Positions 39,396 through 52,125 are shown, numbered from the stretch's first letter. The stretch: DNA of 64,000 bases from Ziziphus jujuba (GCF_031755915.1 NC_083386.1:8122001-8186000); one strand, 5' to 3'. A program made the numbers and translations. The notes: generated by a model from the sequence alone, not told the origin.

Positions 39396-40699
39396 GGGTC
39401 GTTCATTTCAATTATATGGCGACTTTTTTTTTCTTTTTTCTTTTTTTTTTTTGTTTGAAGGTAGCAGTTTCCTTTGCTGTTGCATCCATATATGCATGCT
39501 TGACATCCTTCTAACTTGTTTAATTTCAGGGATTTAAGTTATGATTGCGAAGGAAGGATACGTATATCCATCACGTACATGAACAAATATTTGAAATTTT
39601 AATTTCTTGCATGATTTTAAATATAATATCTACAACATATTGCAAGTTTCATCTTTCGAAATCAAGGCTAGCTAATTGAAAGGAGATCTAGCTGCTCAAG
39701 CAATAAAATGAATATTCAATATATATAGTTGTTTTATCTTGTTAGGGTTAAAATAATGAAATAGAATGAAAACGTCAATGAGAGATAAATTATAAGTTTC
39801 GTAAGCATAGAGGTACATATGCAAAAACTACGAAAGATGTCTATTTTAAAATTTAATACCCTTATGTTAATCCCATGTACGCACTTGTATTAAATTAATA
39901 GCATCTTAATTTTATAAACATTATGATAATATCTAAGGGAAGGCTCTTATTGAATAAAATCCTTTTATTTTCTTTCCAAAATCTTTACCCAATTGCACAA
40001 ATCTTGTCTGTCAATGCCCTTCTTGTATTCTAGAGCTAAAGAATATTTACTTTATTCCGACCCTGCAAACGTAAATGTTATCAAGTCATAAGTCCACAAT
40101 TACCGAAATCGATTTGTATAGTAGAAATTTAAGCATCCTTAGTCACTATTAGTGTAATAATGATGATTACCAGTAATGGGACAGTAGCAGTAAGTTTTAA
40201 TTTCTTAGAGAGATAGAAAAGATTAAAATAAAATAAAAAAGAAAAAAAAAATTAAAAAAGAGCAATTTATAATGCCTATAGGTCCCACCACTATACCAAT
40301 TGCCACATCAGTTGCTGATTTAAAGTATCTTTGTTAAAATATGTATTAATCAATTACTTCAAAATTCTTAAAAATATTGTGAAACATATTATCACCTTGA
40401 TAGTGTCACAACTTCCTCATGTCATTCTCTCACAAAATATGTCCCTTTTTTTTTTTTTCATCTTTTCCAAAACTTTATTATTATATGCATGTGAATTCCA
40501 AGATGAGTAATTAAGGAAATATATAATATTATTTAGTTGAAAAGATATATGATGCATCTCTATATGTATATACATTTATTTTTCTTTTGAGCTGATATGA
40601 ATTATGATGAATTTAGTAGGGATATCTCAATTAATTAAAATTCATCTTTATTTTAACGTTTAGAATAAAAATGCATTTTTAATTACAATTGTAAATGAA

Positions 40700-40730
<31 letters not shown>

Positions 40731-40749
40731 AAATATAAGAGATACAGAT

Positions 40750-40880
40750 GATAGTGATTCGTGAGGTCGGCCACCGGACATAATGAATAAAAGGGCCCAA
40801 ACACAGGCCCACCACGACCCAATGCTAAGTAAGTCAAGGCTTAAGACGCGCTCCCCTTACGCCACTACTACATCTTAACG
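40750..40880. promoter_or_regulatory. GC-rich island with GGCCCA motifs, no assigned gene
   Basis: Within AT-rich DNA this segment reads GGTCGGCCACCGG, then GGGCCCA (40793-40799) and AGGCCCA (40805-40811), then ACGCGCTCCCC. GGCCCA is the site-II type element common in plant housekeeping promoters. The nearest start codons are 1.8 kb and 3.6 kb away, so it is an orphan. It may instead be a transposon remnant. Confidence 0.3.
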
Positions 40881-41258
40881 GCTACTTAGTGTTTTTAAAT
40901 TATTTTTAACCAATGATTTCAAAAAAAAAAAAAAAAAAATTGATTTAAAAATATGCGTATGACCGTTGAAAAAAAAAAACAAAATCAGACAAAATAATTG
41001 AAACATTTTTATTCTTGGACATGAATAAATATCTAATATTTTAAGCAAATTTCCACAAATCCGTGTGTTACCATTCTTGTTATGAACAAACAGAATAATG
41101 TAGAATGGAAGAATGTATGTTTTTCTACTAAATTACGTTTTTATTAGGCATTATTGGATTAGTGTCTTTTCTTTTTCATAAATGACTATTAAAGTAACTT
41201 AAATGTTAATTTTTAAAATTAAAGTATATATAATTTTAAGCCAAAAAAAAAAAGTCTT

Positions 41259-41293
<35 letters not shown>

Positions 41294-42186
41294 AATTAGT
41301 CGTTTAGTGTTAGTTTCTCCTTTAGAGTAATAAACTTGCAAAACATGTAAAATCAACTTTTAAACATTAAGTATAATATGTTAATGGTTAAAGATAAAGA
41401 AAAGAATATAATACATTAATTTGATCGCACGTATTAGTTAACAAAATAAAACGTAATAGAAGAAAAAGTTTCGCATGAAGAAATATACTATCAATCGGAA
41501 TATCAATTAAATATACTCCATCCTTATGTTGGAGATCCTGATTTAAGTCAATCTAATGACAATTCCTATTTTAACATGATACATTTATAATTATGAAAAA
41601 AAATAAAAAAATACAAAACATGTAAAGGAAATATAATATTGCTATCTATTACTGATGGTGAATATCATAGATGACACATTAAATTGATTACTAATTCCAT
41701 TGTTAAGATCACAATTATGAGGAATAGTTAATAATTTTCTCTTTTTTTTTTTTAGGTTGAGATTGCAATACAATTTTAGAGAGTAAGTCAAATCCACGTT
41801 AAATATAAATGTAAAAGACATGGTATTATAGATTAACTTTACTTGTAACATATAATAATATTATTGAAACAATCAAAACAACAATAATATTATAGATATT
41901 ATTTACCTTAATATGAGAATATGTTAATAGTATGACAATATATTATTGAATATATTGCCATGTTAATTGGTCCCACGATTTAAAAAATACCATGCTAGCG
42001 AGAAGATAACATAAAGAAAATTTATTTTTTTTATAAAAAAAAAAAACCAAAAAACTAAATTTGTTTTTAATTAAAAAAAAAAAAAAAAAAGAAAACAGGA
42101 TAGAGATATATATAAAAGTAAAGAATAAAGGTGAGGTGGAGAAGGAGCAGGCATATATAATATTAGAAAGATTAAGTGCAGAAAGG

Positions 42187-42193
42187 CAACAGC

Positions 42194-42224
<31 letters not shown>

Positions 42225-42225
42225 G
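42187..42225 (+). repeat. (CAA)n repeat in the leader of the hemerythrin-domain gene
   Basis: CAACAG followed by about ten CAA units. It lies about 400 bp upstream of the main ATG, just past a TATATAATATT sequence, so it is probably in the 5' leader. A CT-rich stretch at 42362-42416 follows. Upstream ATGs at 42061 and 42176 open frames through the repeat (poly-Gln or poly-Asn) that stop before the main start. Confidence 0.85.
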
Positions 42226-42376
42226 AGGCATTTGCGAAACCAAAGCAGCTGCAACTCCCAAAACCACCGGAGAGACCCACTCACTCTTTCTTTGTCTTGC
42301 GTTCTTTTCTTTCTTTCTCTCTCTACCATTTAGTATTCCATTCCATTACATTGAAAAAAGCTACTCTCTGTCTCCG

Positions 42377-42412
<36 letters not shown>

Positions 42413-42618
42413 TCTTTTATATCTCTTCCATTACAAGCAAAACCCATCACCACCATATTCCCACCTCTTCCATTAACTTTTTTATTCCTTCAGATTTCTT
42501 CCAATTTTCCATTACTTTCTTTCTAACCAAACCAAACCATGTAAATTTTTCCCACTTCCAATTCTTACCCATATTTTCTTTTTCTACTTGTTTCTTTTAT
42601 TTTATTTTATTTAAAAAA

Positions 42619-44624
42619 ATGGGAAACTGTGTTACCAAGTCAAAGAAATCAACGGCGGAGATTGTCCCCCACCAAGACCAATCATCCTCCGCTGCCGTCA
42701 GATTCTTCGGATCCGCAAAACCCATACCCGAAACCATCGTTCCAAACCCCGACAGCTCCTCCGCCGTCAGACTCTTCGGATCCGCAAAACCCACACCCGA
42801 AACCATCATCCCAAACCCCGACAGCTCCTCTGCCGTCAGACTCTTCGGATCCGCCTCCGGCATCAACACGGCCTACGTCCGTCTAACGCTCCTCCACAAA
42901 TCCATCAACCACCGCTTCACCGCCTCCGTCGCCGACACCCCAATCCTGGAAATAGGCGGCGAGAGAATCTCCGGCAACCGGGATTTCCTCCTCCAGTGCA
43001 TCGAGACCAAGTTCCCTCACCCGCCGTTAAAACCAGCAGCAGCAGCATCTTCCGATAACACGACGCCGTTGCCGGTGAGAGCGACTGTGCTCCAGCACAA
43101 AAGCATGGTTTGGCATGTGGATAGGATGGTGAGGTGGTCTGAGGATTTGGCTTCGAGAGGTGGGAAGAAGAAGGGTAATGGGATTGTGGGTGTTGATCCA
43201 ACGGTTGGGACGCCTCGGATGGAGGTCAGAAAGTTCGGTAGGAGCTACTCCCATTTGCTGGAGATGATGTTGGAACACGCTCAGATGGAGGAGAAGATTC
43301 TTTTCCCCATCTTGGACGTTGATGATCCTGGTATGCTGTACCCTCTTGCTCTGCTCCACGTTGCACCTGAACAGATCTATTTTTATTTATTTATTTTGAG
43401 TTTTCTTTTTTCTTGATTATATTGAAAATGGAGCTCTTCCTTGGTAGTCATTTAATTATTTATTTTGCTTTTTTTGAGCAATTGCTCAAAGTTATCAAAT
43501 TTTAGTGTATACAACCTGGTAAGCTAATAGGAAAATAGGATGGGTTTAGTGGGAATAATATGGAATTATAGACGAAAGCTCAATTATTATTGCCGTTTTC
43601 ATCATTGAGAAAAGGATAAGGTCTCATAATTAGATATCTAAAATTTGAAGAGAAAAATAATGATGAAATTAGTGTATATGGTATTTCACTAGTAGGTGAA
43701 CTTTGAGTGATGTGATGCCCTGTAAAATCTGTCTCTGTTGTTCGATATTGAGTTACGTTTGGTCCCACTTCCCCCACCCGAGTATCATTTAATTTGTATA
43801 TGGTATATAAAATTTAATAAATTGATTTTTGGAGTTTTTTTATTTTTTATATTTTGGAGTGGGATCAAATAAGATTTAAGTGAACAACAAGTCTGATTGA
43901 TAACTACATTTTGTTTATCATTACTTTATGTACTATTACTCCTTGAAATAATATATAAGTTGGTTTAACTTGTCAAAGAAATGATTGAAATCAAAATAAT
44001 GGGTATTTGATGATTATGATGATAATGCAGCAATATGCAAAGCTGCAAATGAGGAACATGCAAGGGACCTACCCATCATGAATGGCATCAAAGAAGACAT
44101 CAAATCCATTGGAGTTCTGGACCATGGCAGCCCTTCATACCACGAGGCGTTTTCCAATCTGTCGAAACGCCTCAAATCATTGCAGGTCATGATCAAAATC
44201 ATTCACCCTTATCTATTCTGTATCATGATCAATGAATCATTATGCATAATGCATTTCTTTTCTGTAACATTGTGTTCTGTTGAAATTTTGCAACTTAAGA
44301 CCAATTCATGGTTCTAAACTTTGCCTTAATAAAGTTGGATGTGTTTCTGTTCTCTGGTTTACGTAATAACAGGAACATTGTAAGCAACACTTTGTAGAAG
44401 AGGAGAAGCAGTTGTTACCTTTCATGGAGGCAGCAGAACTTAGCAAAGAGCAACAGCGGAAGCTATTAGAGCGGTGTATGAACGTGATGCAAGGGACACA
44501 CTCGCATTTGATCAACTTTCTTCTCGAAGGACTACTGCCTTCAGAAGCCATGCAGTACTTGGACTTGATCTGCATGTGCAGCAACAATGAACAGCTGCTC
44601 TCCATGCTTGACATTTCCAAGTAA
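42619..44624 (+). CDS. Hemerythrin (HHE)-domain protein with MGNC N-terminus
   Basis: Three exons join in phase: 42619-43330, 44031-44185 and 44373-44624, giving 372 residues. Two helical regions carry the His/Glu metal-ligand pattern of HHE cation-binding domains: VLQHKSMVWHVDRM, SYSHLLEMMLEHAQMEEKIL, ANEEHARDLPIM, then EHCKQHFVEEEKQLLPFM and GTHSHLINFLLEGL. A di-iron centre is therefore likely; the plant role is not known to me. The N-terminus MGNCVTKSKK fits N-myristoylation at Gly2 plus palmitoylation at Cys4, suggesting membrane attachment. Residues 26-79 hold two full copies and a partial third of a 23-residue module (AVRLFGSAKPTPETI then PNPDSSS), encoded by a 69-bp DNA repeat. The last exon ends at TAA. 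Exon 1 is distinctly GC-richer than its neighbours. Confidence 0.92.
42694..42855 (+). repeat. 69-bp coding minisatellite in the hemerythrin-domain gene
   Basis: Two full units (42694-42762 and 42763-42831) and a 24-bp partial third share GTCAGACTCTTCGGATCCGC and CCCAAACCCCGACAGCTCC with few changes. The unit length is a multiple of three, so gain or loss keeps the frame. Confidence 0.93.
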
Positions 44625-46022
44625 GGTAGTTTGTTGGCTGCGATTATATGGATATAAGAGGGATGAGTTATTGCGTTTTTTTAAATGTCGATATAGGAAC
44701 CACTGAGTGTTCTCCATAGTCTCTGGCATTTACTGAACAGATTATATGGTTTTCACATTCCTTCACTCTGCTAGTGTGAAAGAGGGAAAGGAAAGGTTCA
44801 GAAGAATGTTACAAACTGGGGATAGATATTGAGATGTTATGCAGTGTTGGTATTTTGGGTAACTGTGAATACTTGTAGTTGAAGAACCAAGTTGTACCAA
44901 AAATAAGTGTGATTTGATTGATTAAAGGAGACTCTTTTGAGATTAGTGGGGGATAAATTTGAAAGATTTGGGTTTATTGCATCAAAGTATGTGAGGCTTT
45001 TTTTAATAAAGCTATTTGTTTGTAAAATCAAAAGCAGTATGTAAGTTTCAGGAATTGAGACTTTTTATTTCCCCCAACTATCTTTGTTTAAGGTCATTTG
45101 CCGATTCTCTCCCTCTCTCTATAATGCTTCAAATAATCACAATGTCATCATGATTGGAGTGAGAATGGTTTTGCTTTTTGTTTTCAGTTTTTGGTATTTT
45201 CAAAAGCTGTTCACTCTTTGTGTTAATCTCAAATCCCTCCGATATGGGTTGAATAAAAAGAAAGCATAGACAATTTTGAAGACATTTGAGATGTGATTTT
45301 GAAGCTTAGATTATATTTTGAAGTGGAGGCAAGTTGAATTATATAATTCTTTTTTTCTTTTGGGGGTCATCATAAAATTTGGAAAATGAATTTTCATGGA
45401 GTTTGAAAAATTATTATCAAATTAATCAAGAAATTGATGAGCCACTTGGGTCATCCTGACTGTATTTGAAACTAAAACATGACACAACTCCAAATCGGTA
45501 TTGGTTAATGCATCAGATTTAATTCAATTGATCCACAAATCAACATTTCATCACAAATTCGTTTGGATTGTATTTGACAACACAAATTTGATAGTTTTGT
45601 TATTTTAGCAAAAAACAAAAAATTAAAATTTAATTAGTAATAACAGATGTTATTTTTATAGGTAGCGACAAATATTTTCTTAGCATGTGGGTAAGTTTAT
45701 TTATTGGTTGCAAGAGATTGATTAATAATAGTTTCAATAAGTCAATGATTATAATACAAATGCCATATTTTTTTCAATGATTAAATATGTTAAATACAAA
45801 TAAATATAATATAATACAAAAAAAGCACTAATTGCATTAGTACTATTTTCGTTTTGGCTTTTATTCTTTTCAAAAGACAATATATTCACTATTCAGTAAC
45901 TTTTTTACTATTGGTCGTCAAAAATTGTTATAATAAAATGACAAAGCGGATAGTTTTAGTGACTATCCATGAAAACACAGTTCAAATAATTTTTGAGCAT
46001 TCGAAAAAGCACAGTTCAAGTC

Positions 46023-46031
46023 GGCGGGAAT
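46023..46031 (-). promoter_or_regulatory. Candidate E2F site upstream of RNASEH2A
   Basis: GGCGGGAAT on the plus strand, ATTCCCGCC on the minus, fits the plant E2F consensus WTTSSCSS. It is about 280 bp before the start codon. E2F factors activate S-phase genes, which suits a replication-linked nuclease. Motif only. Confidence 0.4.
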
Positions 46032-46140
46032 TGAAAAAAAAAAGGCCATTTTGATGATTTTTTATTTTATTTTATTTTTATTTGAATGGAAAATTAGTTG
46101 CCCAAAAAAACATTTTAATGGGGAAAATACCAAGAGCGAC

Positions 46141-46225
46141 GTGGCAAATAGTGATTGGCTGTTTTCACCATTTTTTTTCTTTCTCCCCCAAGTTTTCCAT
46201 CTTTTTAGTGGCAAATAGAGATTGG
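46141..46225 (+). promoter_or_regulatory. Repeated GTGGCAAATAGnGATTGG box in the RNASEH2A promoter
   Basis: An 18-bp motif occurs at 46141-46158 and 46208-46225 with one mismatch, 67 bp apart. Each copy ends in ATTGG, an inverted CCAAT box. The second copy is about 80 bp before the start codon. Confidence 0.45.
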
Positions 46226-46305
46226 ACGGAGACGAAGAAGAAATAGAGTGGCAGTGGCAGACACAGAGACCAAAAAGCAGAGAAGAAAGAGAAGAGAGTG
46301 CGAGA

Positions 46306-49300
46306 ATGGGATCGGAAGCACAACTTCCCAAGTGGGCTTCGGAGCCTTGCATAATGGGCATTGACGAGGCTGGACGAGGACCTGTTTTGGGTCTTCTTCT
46401 TCCTCTTCCTTTTCCTAAACTCGCCATTTTTTTTTTTTTTTTTTTGCTTTGATTTTCGATGACATTGTTGAGGCTGTTACTTCCATGGTTATCTTACAAT
46501 TATTTTTTTTTTACTTTTGGGAAATATTGTCTTTCAGGACCTATGGTGTATGGTTGCTTGTACTGCGCTCAGTCATACCAGAAGACTCTCTCCTCTTTGA
46601 ACTTTGCAGGTTTAGCTACCTTATCGTCCACTCATTTTCAACTCTAATCGTATTAGATTGTCTTTTCGGATTATGGGTTTTCAGTTTTTGTTCCGCCTTC
46701 TCTTGTTTCTCGCTCAATTTTTATTTTTATTGTTACTTTTTAAAATTTTCTGACTTTTTAGAGCTTGATATGGTGGTAGTCTGATTAGAGGAACTTGTTA
46801 TGTAGGGATTTGATGGGGGAATCCTCATTGTTGATGTGTCTCATTATACTAGGTCATTGATTTCAGTAGAAAAATACGAAACTTTGATTTTAAATTTCGA
46901 TTAATTTCATAAGAAGATTTTTTTTTTTTTTTTTTTTTTTTGGGGTTGTCACAAGTTCTTTGGCTTGATGAAATTTTTTGCACTCATACTATCTTCCAAA
47001 CTAATGCTGCTGATTCTCTTTCAATATCCAAATAGATCAAAAATATTAAATTTTATTGACATTTTTTGCAAGTAGTGTACTAAAAACTATGTAGTTTTGA
47101 CAATGCATTATTTATTTGAATAGTAAATAAAGTAAAAAATGGCGGCTCTACTTATCATGTCTTTGCGAAATGAGCACCTTATCAGCTTTACTTACAATTG
47201 TACAACTTGTTGCTTCATGCTTTAGCTTACCTTATTCTCTAATTTATTTTTCTTTGCCTTCTAAAAGGAATTTGTTAGCTTTAATGTATGTGTGAGTATC
47301 CATATATCATGATGCTGTTGTTATAGACAAATCTGTGGCCGAGCGGCCAAAAAAGGACCAAACTTTCAAACAATTCGATATAAAATGATGAAATCACCTA
47401 CTCCTTTGTTACTTGTGAACTCAGAATATAAGAATGATAAAATTTCAATATATGCAGGAGTTAGACGATTATACACATTTGTTAACTCTGTATAAAGTTG
47501 TTTTTTATTTCTTTGGTAAATCATGAGATGACATGTTGATTGCTTCTCGTGACTTTGATGTACGTTGTACTTAAATTGATCCTCAGGGTTAGTATGCTGA
47601 CCTGAGCTTTCAGGTTCTTTAAGTGCCTTCTGGTTTCTCTTTCATTTAAGAGATCTTATATGAGCATTGTATATATTTTGTTTTTCATTGACCTTGCTTC
47701 CTTTATAGCAAAAGTTCTGTAACAGTTTCATAGGGATTTTCTAGACAGTTAGTGTTTCTGTTTTCCTCATGCTCCGGTGGACTTCGTAACATTGTTGAGT
47801 GATTGTATTGTTTGTTTCACACAAGTGAATTTTTTTTCCCTGCATCATGATTCCATGACAAATAGAATGTGAAGCTGTAACTCTGTTCTTTATTATTAAT
47901 TGGAAAATGACTGTTACACCTGCAAAGGTCTATTTACCGATTGCAGTGCCACTGTATTGGTGGAATGCAGGGAGATCAAGTAGCATGGTTACATTTTGAT
48001 AGATAGAAAGACTTTAAATTTTACATTTCAAGAGTGAATTTTCTTATGGGGATTATAAGCTGCTTCCTATTGAATGGGGTCTCATATAGTTCCCTTCCAC
48101 TTTATGTTTCTTTTTTTCATTTTCTGCAGATTCTAAGACACTAAAAGAAGAAAAGAGGGAGGAATTATTTGAAAACCTAAAGACTGATGAATCAATTGGT
48201 TGGGCTGTTGATATCATAGATCCAAGGGAGCTTTCAGCTAAAATGCTAAAGAAGTTAGTTAAGGTGTTAATTTTTCTGTTCTTCTACTAGTTTGCTCTTT
48301 TTATCCATTTGCTTCTCTTTGTTTTCTGGCAGAAACAAGATCAACCTAAATGAGATATCACATGAATCAGCAATGGGCCTGGTCGCCAAGGTCCTAAACA
48401 TGGGTATCTTTCTAACTGAGGTAAATATCTGTCGTACTTATATCTGATGATTGGTGCATTCTGAATGCATATCTATTTATATTTTGCTGCCCCTGGTAAT
48501 TTGAATCCCATGCACACTACATGCTTAGTTCGAAGCACAGAGCCAATAGATAGTACAAGTTTGTAGCTTTGAGCACTTAGATTATGTGAGTCATATTATG
48601 CAACTTGATACCTTCTAATGGAGAAAACTTTGAAACTATGAATGAAAATGATTAAATATTTCAAAGACTATGAACAAGTAATAGAAAATGAAAGCCTAAA
48701 GTATTGGTGAAAACTTTAAGTTTTTAAATGTATTGTCCTGTGGAACATTTTGATTGGTGAAGTTTTTTATGAAAGAATCCCTTAAGAAAACAAAGACACT
48801 TGCTATCTGTTGTTCTTGTTGTCTTCAGCGTCATTATTTTTTATCATCATTATCATTTGTTATTATTGTTATATTACTGTTATTTGTATTATTATATTTG
48901 TTATTTGTTAGTGTTGTTATTATTATATCAGTAATATAATTTATGTTGTTATTGTTAATGTAATTGTTATTAATTACATAGAGAAATGAATGAATACAAC
49001 TCAAGCCCATCTTGCAAGGAACAACTTAATATAAATCCCTAACATGCAAATGACTCATTGTTTGCTTTTATTTAGATTGAAATAAACACTGTTAGGCGAT
49101 GTGATAAAGAGTGAGAAAACTTTATAATTATAAATGTCTCAGGTTTATGTGGATACAGTTGGAGATGCTGAGAAATACAAAGAAAAACTGTCTGGAAGAT
49201 TTCCTGCCGTCAAATTTGTGGTTGCAAAGAAGGCTGATAGTCTTTATCCAGTTGTTAGTGGAGCTAGCATAGTTGCAAAAGTATTAGTTTGCCATTCTTT

Positions 49301-51430
49301 AAATTCCATCACTCACATATTCATCAGAAACCTCTCTTACTTTTTATCTTACTTTACTCCAGGTCACAAGAGACCGAGCTTTGCGGGAATGGATACTAGA
49401 TGAAACAGCTGAAAATATGCACAAAAACTTTGGTTCTGGATACCCTGGAGGTAGAAGATTTTCCTTCTCTTTCTCTTTCTGTCACTTTATTTATGCCTTT
49501 TTTGTTTGGTATTTATCAGAATACAGATGGGTTCTCGTTCTAGGAGAGATCTGTTAATTATTTTGTATAAATAGATCCTGAAACCAAGGCCTGGTTGGAA
49601 CATCACAAACACATGGTCTTTGGATTCCCATCACTGGTTCGCTTCAGTTGGGGTACGTGCACTCCTTATATCAAAGAACTTGCCGAAGTCTTATGGTAAG
49701 TCCTCATTCTATATTTTCTCTGCAATGTCATTCATGATAGCATTAGTACATGTCCTTGTAAATTGCTTCTGGACCTGCATGTTTATAGTTGTTTTAGCTG
49801 TGGCCTTAGAGAGTGTCTAGTTAACCTAGAGAAGTTTTGATGTTTTAGGAAGCATTATACATATTATGTTGACACAATTTAGGTAGACAGCCTGGGATAA
49901 TCTGTTTAGGAAGTAACTAGTTATTTTGTTATAAATAAAGCTCCTCTAAAACCCTAAGAGACAGACCATTGTTTATATCGAATGACAAAGGGTTCTTAAA
50001 AGATTAGTACTTTATTATTTTCTCTCTCTTGTTTTCGTTTGCCCATTGGTCCTGCATCTATACTCACATAATTTTTTCTGACTCTGAACTGTAAAGAACA
50101 TTACGTAAGTAAATAGTTTTGGAGTAATGAATCTTCCAGTTCTATATAATTCTTTCTTTAATGTAGTGTGATATATTAATATCAATGCTCAAATCATGGA
50201 ACCAAATGAATTTGAATGTCACCTTTTTCTCTTTAATGTTTTGTTTATCAAAAATTTAAAAGATATAATTTTGTACATTCAGAAAGCTGTCTTTGCATTG
50301 TGTTTCACAATCTGTGTCATGTTTAAGAACAGTTCCAATAGTATCATCATAAGTTGTGTTTGTAATTGAACTTGTTTGGAGTTTTTGAACTTTTTTGGAG
50401 TTTCCACTATTACCTTGAAATAGATGGTTGGATCCATATCCTAGCAGCTTAAGCATTTGGGAATAGTGGCAACTTAAACATAGTATTAGCACCTGATAAT
50501 TAATTTTTAACACATTTGAGGCCCAATTTCTATTTGTTAATGGGTAAGCCTAAACATGTGGGCGAATGTTAGAAACTACTTTTGGCTGCTGCTGGTAGCT
50601 GGATATATATGGATGGGCTCACATCTTAATGAACTATTACAAATGGATGCAAATTATGATTGTTAACTCTAAGTGGAAAGACAACCTATGATGCTTTCCT
50701 TATCACAGACTGGATTAGCAATAGGAGAAAGATCCAATTGTTGAAGAAGCCAAATTGGAGGTGAACAAGCTGATAGTTCCATTGAAATTTTGTAAAGTGG
50801 CAACTTAACTAGTCCATATTAGAATTGGTCTCTCACAGTTCAAAATAATTCTGATATGTATTATTAACTTATATGGATCTTTCAAAATCTTTTATTATAG
50901 CTCTCCTCTTCTCATATGTATTATTAACTTATATGGGTCTTTCAAAATCTTTTATTATAGCTCTCCTCTTCTCATCGACCATGAAAAGCTGTACCGGGTG
51001 AAACAACATTGACAGCTTTTAAAGTCGTTTCTCTCTGATTAATTTATTTACATATTTTGACCTCGTTCAGTTTCTGGTGCAGTTTTATTACAGAGAAACC
51101 TCAGTTGTGCATGTGAGCATGTCTCACAGAATGTTGAATTTATCAACAAAATATGTGCCTTGTTCTTTCCACATAGAATATCCAAATTGACACACTGTAC
51201 ATTCATATATGCTAACTTAATATTTTTCATTTGATTACAATTTTGTTGTTGCTTTTACTAGGGAATCTGATAAGATGGATGAAGATAGCAGTTGTGGAAA
51301 GAAGCAAATGAAATTAATTCGTTTTGGTGTCACAACATCCAAGAGAAAGAGTGAGGAAATCGAATCAAGTGGTAAAGGGCACTGCAAATTCTTCCAGGCT
51401 CGTAAACTAGAGCGACTGACTCATTTCTAG
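46306..51430 (+). CDS. RNASEH2A: Ribonuclease H2 catalytic subunit A
   Basis: Eight exons join in phase: 46306-46390, 46538-46609, 48130-48253, 48333-48420, 49143-49280, 49363-49450, 49575-49695 and 51262-51430, giving 294 residues. RNase H2 cuts the RNA strand of RNA-DNA hybrids and starts removal of single ribonucleotides from DNA in the nucleus. The four catalytic acids of the family are visible: D20 and E21 in [14 protein letters not shown]127 in VYVDTVGD and D155 in [16 protein letters not shown]; the last two are 28 residues apart, as in human RNASEH2A. The conserved [19 protein letters not shown] and [17 protein letters not shown] segments are present. The tail beyond about 240 is variable. 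Intron 7 contains a 60-bp tandem duplication. All junctions are GT-AG. Confidence 0.97.
50854..50973 (+). repeat. 60-bp tandem duplication in RNASEH2A intron 7
   Basis: Two head-to-tail copies (50854-50913 and 50914-50973) begin ATATGTATTATTAACTTATA and differ at one position. Each includes TTTATTATAGCTCTCC, an acceptor-like sequence, so a duplicated decoy splice site is possible. Confidence 0.95.
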
Positions 51431-52125
51431 GATTGATGTTCGGATTGTTGATTGTTGTCGTTTCTTTTGCTTTCTCCGATTGGTTTTGTACATCTATGCT
51501 GGCCTTCATTATTTAGAACTAGATCTATTGTACAAAATCATTCATAAGTTTACAGTTTCAATTCTGCAATTGTCAAGCCTTAATTTTCCCTGACTTATTC
51601 AGTTAATCATGGCTAGAATATACCTACCACAGACCTAAAAACTTATGGCTAGGGAAACTGGGTACAGACATTTCTCTTTCCCTATGATTTTGCTTGTGTG
51701 TACTTGCAAGAATGTGTACATGTATGCAACCATGCAGCCGTACACTATTCTGTTGTGGCTCTGTAATCTTATACATTTAGGACTTATGATATTAAGTATA
51801 ACTTTGCACACATAAGGGATTGAGTGTAATGTAATTGTACAGAAAATGAAAATTTAAGCACAAAATGCATCAGCTCTATTTGTCTTATCAGAGGTGAGAT
51901 ACACTAACCACATGTGTACAAAGCTGAACTTTACAATACATGGTTCTTAGGGGAAATAAAGTGCATAGTACAGCTTTCCCACAGGAAAGCGTTTGTACAA
52001 GGAAACCGACTACAAGACACATAACAAGCAAATGACAGCATCTTCTTCTTCTTTTTTTTTCCTCCCTTTAAATCTATGAAAACATGCAATAGTCGCTATT
52101 TACATCTTAATTTCCAGGTCCGGTA
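51431..52125. other. 3' flank shared by convergent RNASEH2A and the small secreted-protein gene
   Basis: The two genes converge here. The sequence is mixed, without an open frame, and likely contains both 3' UTRs. Confidence 0.5.

Larger units (their letters stand above)
37183..42618. other. 5.4-kb intergenic region between FAF and hemerythrin-domain genes
   Basis: Divergent promoters lie at the two ends; in between is AT-rich DNA with no supported gene. Landmarks are (GT)n/(TA)n at about 38348-38375, poly-A at 39004-39026, (AC)n/(TA)n at 39361-39396, (TA)n at 40701-40724 and 41263-41290, and a GC-rich island at about 40750-40880. The last 450 bp hold the probable promoter and leader of the next gene. 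Confidence 0.5.
44625..46305. other. Intergenic DNA between the hemerythrin-domain gene and RNASEH2A
   Basis: The first part is likely 3' UTR; the middle is AT-rich and empty. The last 300 bp hold promoter motifs of RNASEH2A: an E2F-type site and a repeated CCAAT-like box. No further gene was seen. Confidence 0.5.

Noticed and set aside
41528..41620. TGTTGGAGATCC sequence resembling an LTR start
   Set aside because: No matching CCAACA end, primer-binding site or purine tract was found nearby, so a solo LTR is not supported.
47334..47400. tRNA-like A-box (TGGCCGAGCGG) in RNASEH2A intron 2
   Set aside because: The A-box matches leucine or serine tRNA, but no matching B-box or acceptor stem pairing follows at the right distance. 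It is not a tRNA, and too short to call a SINE.
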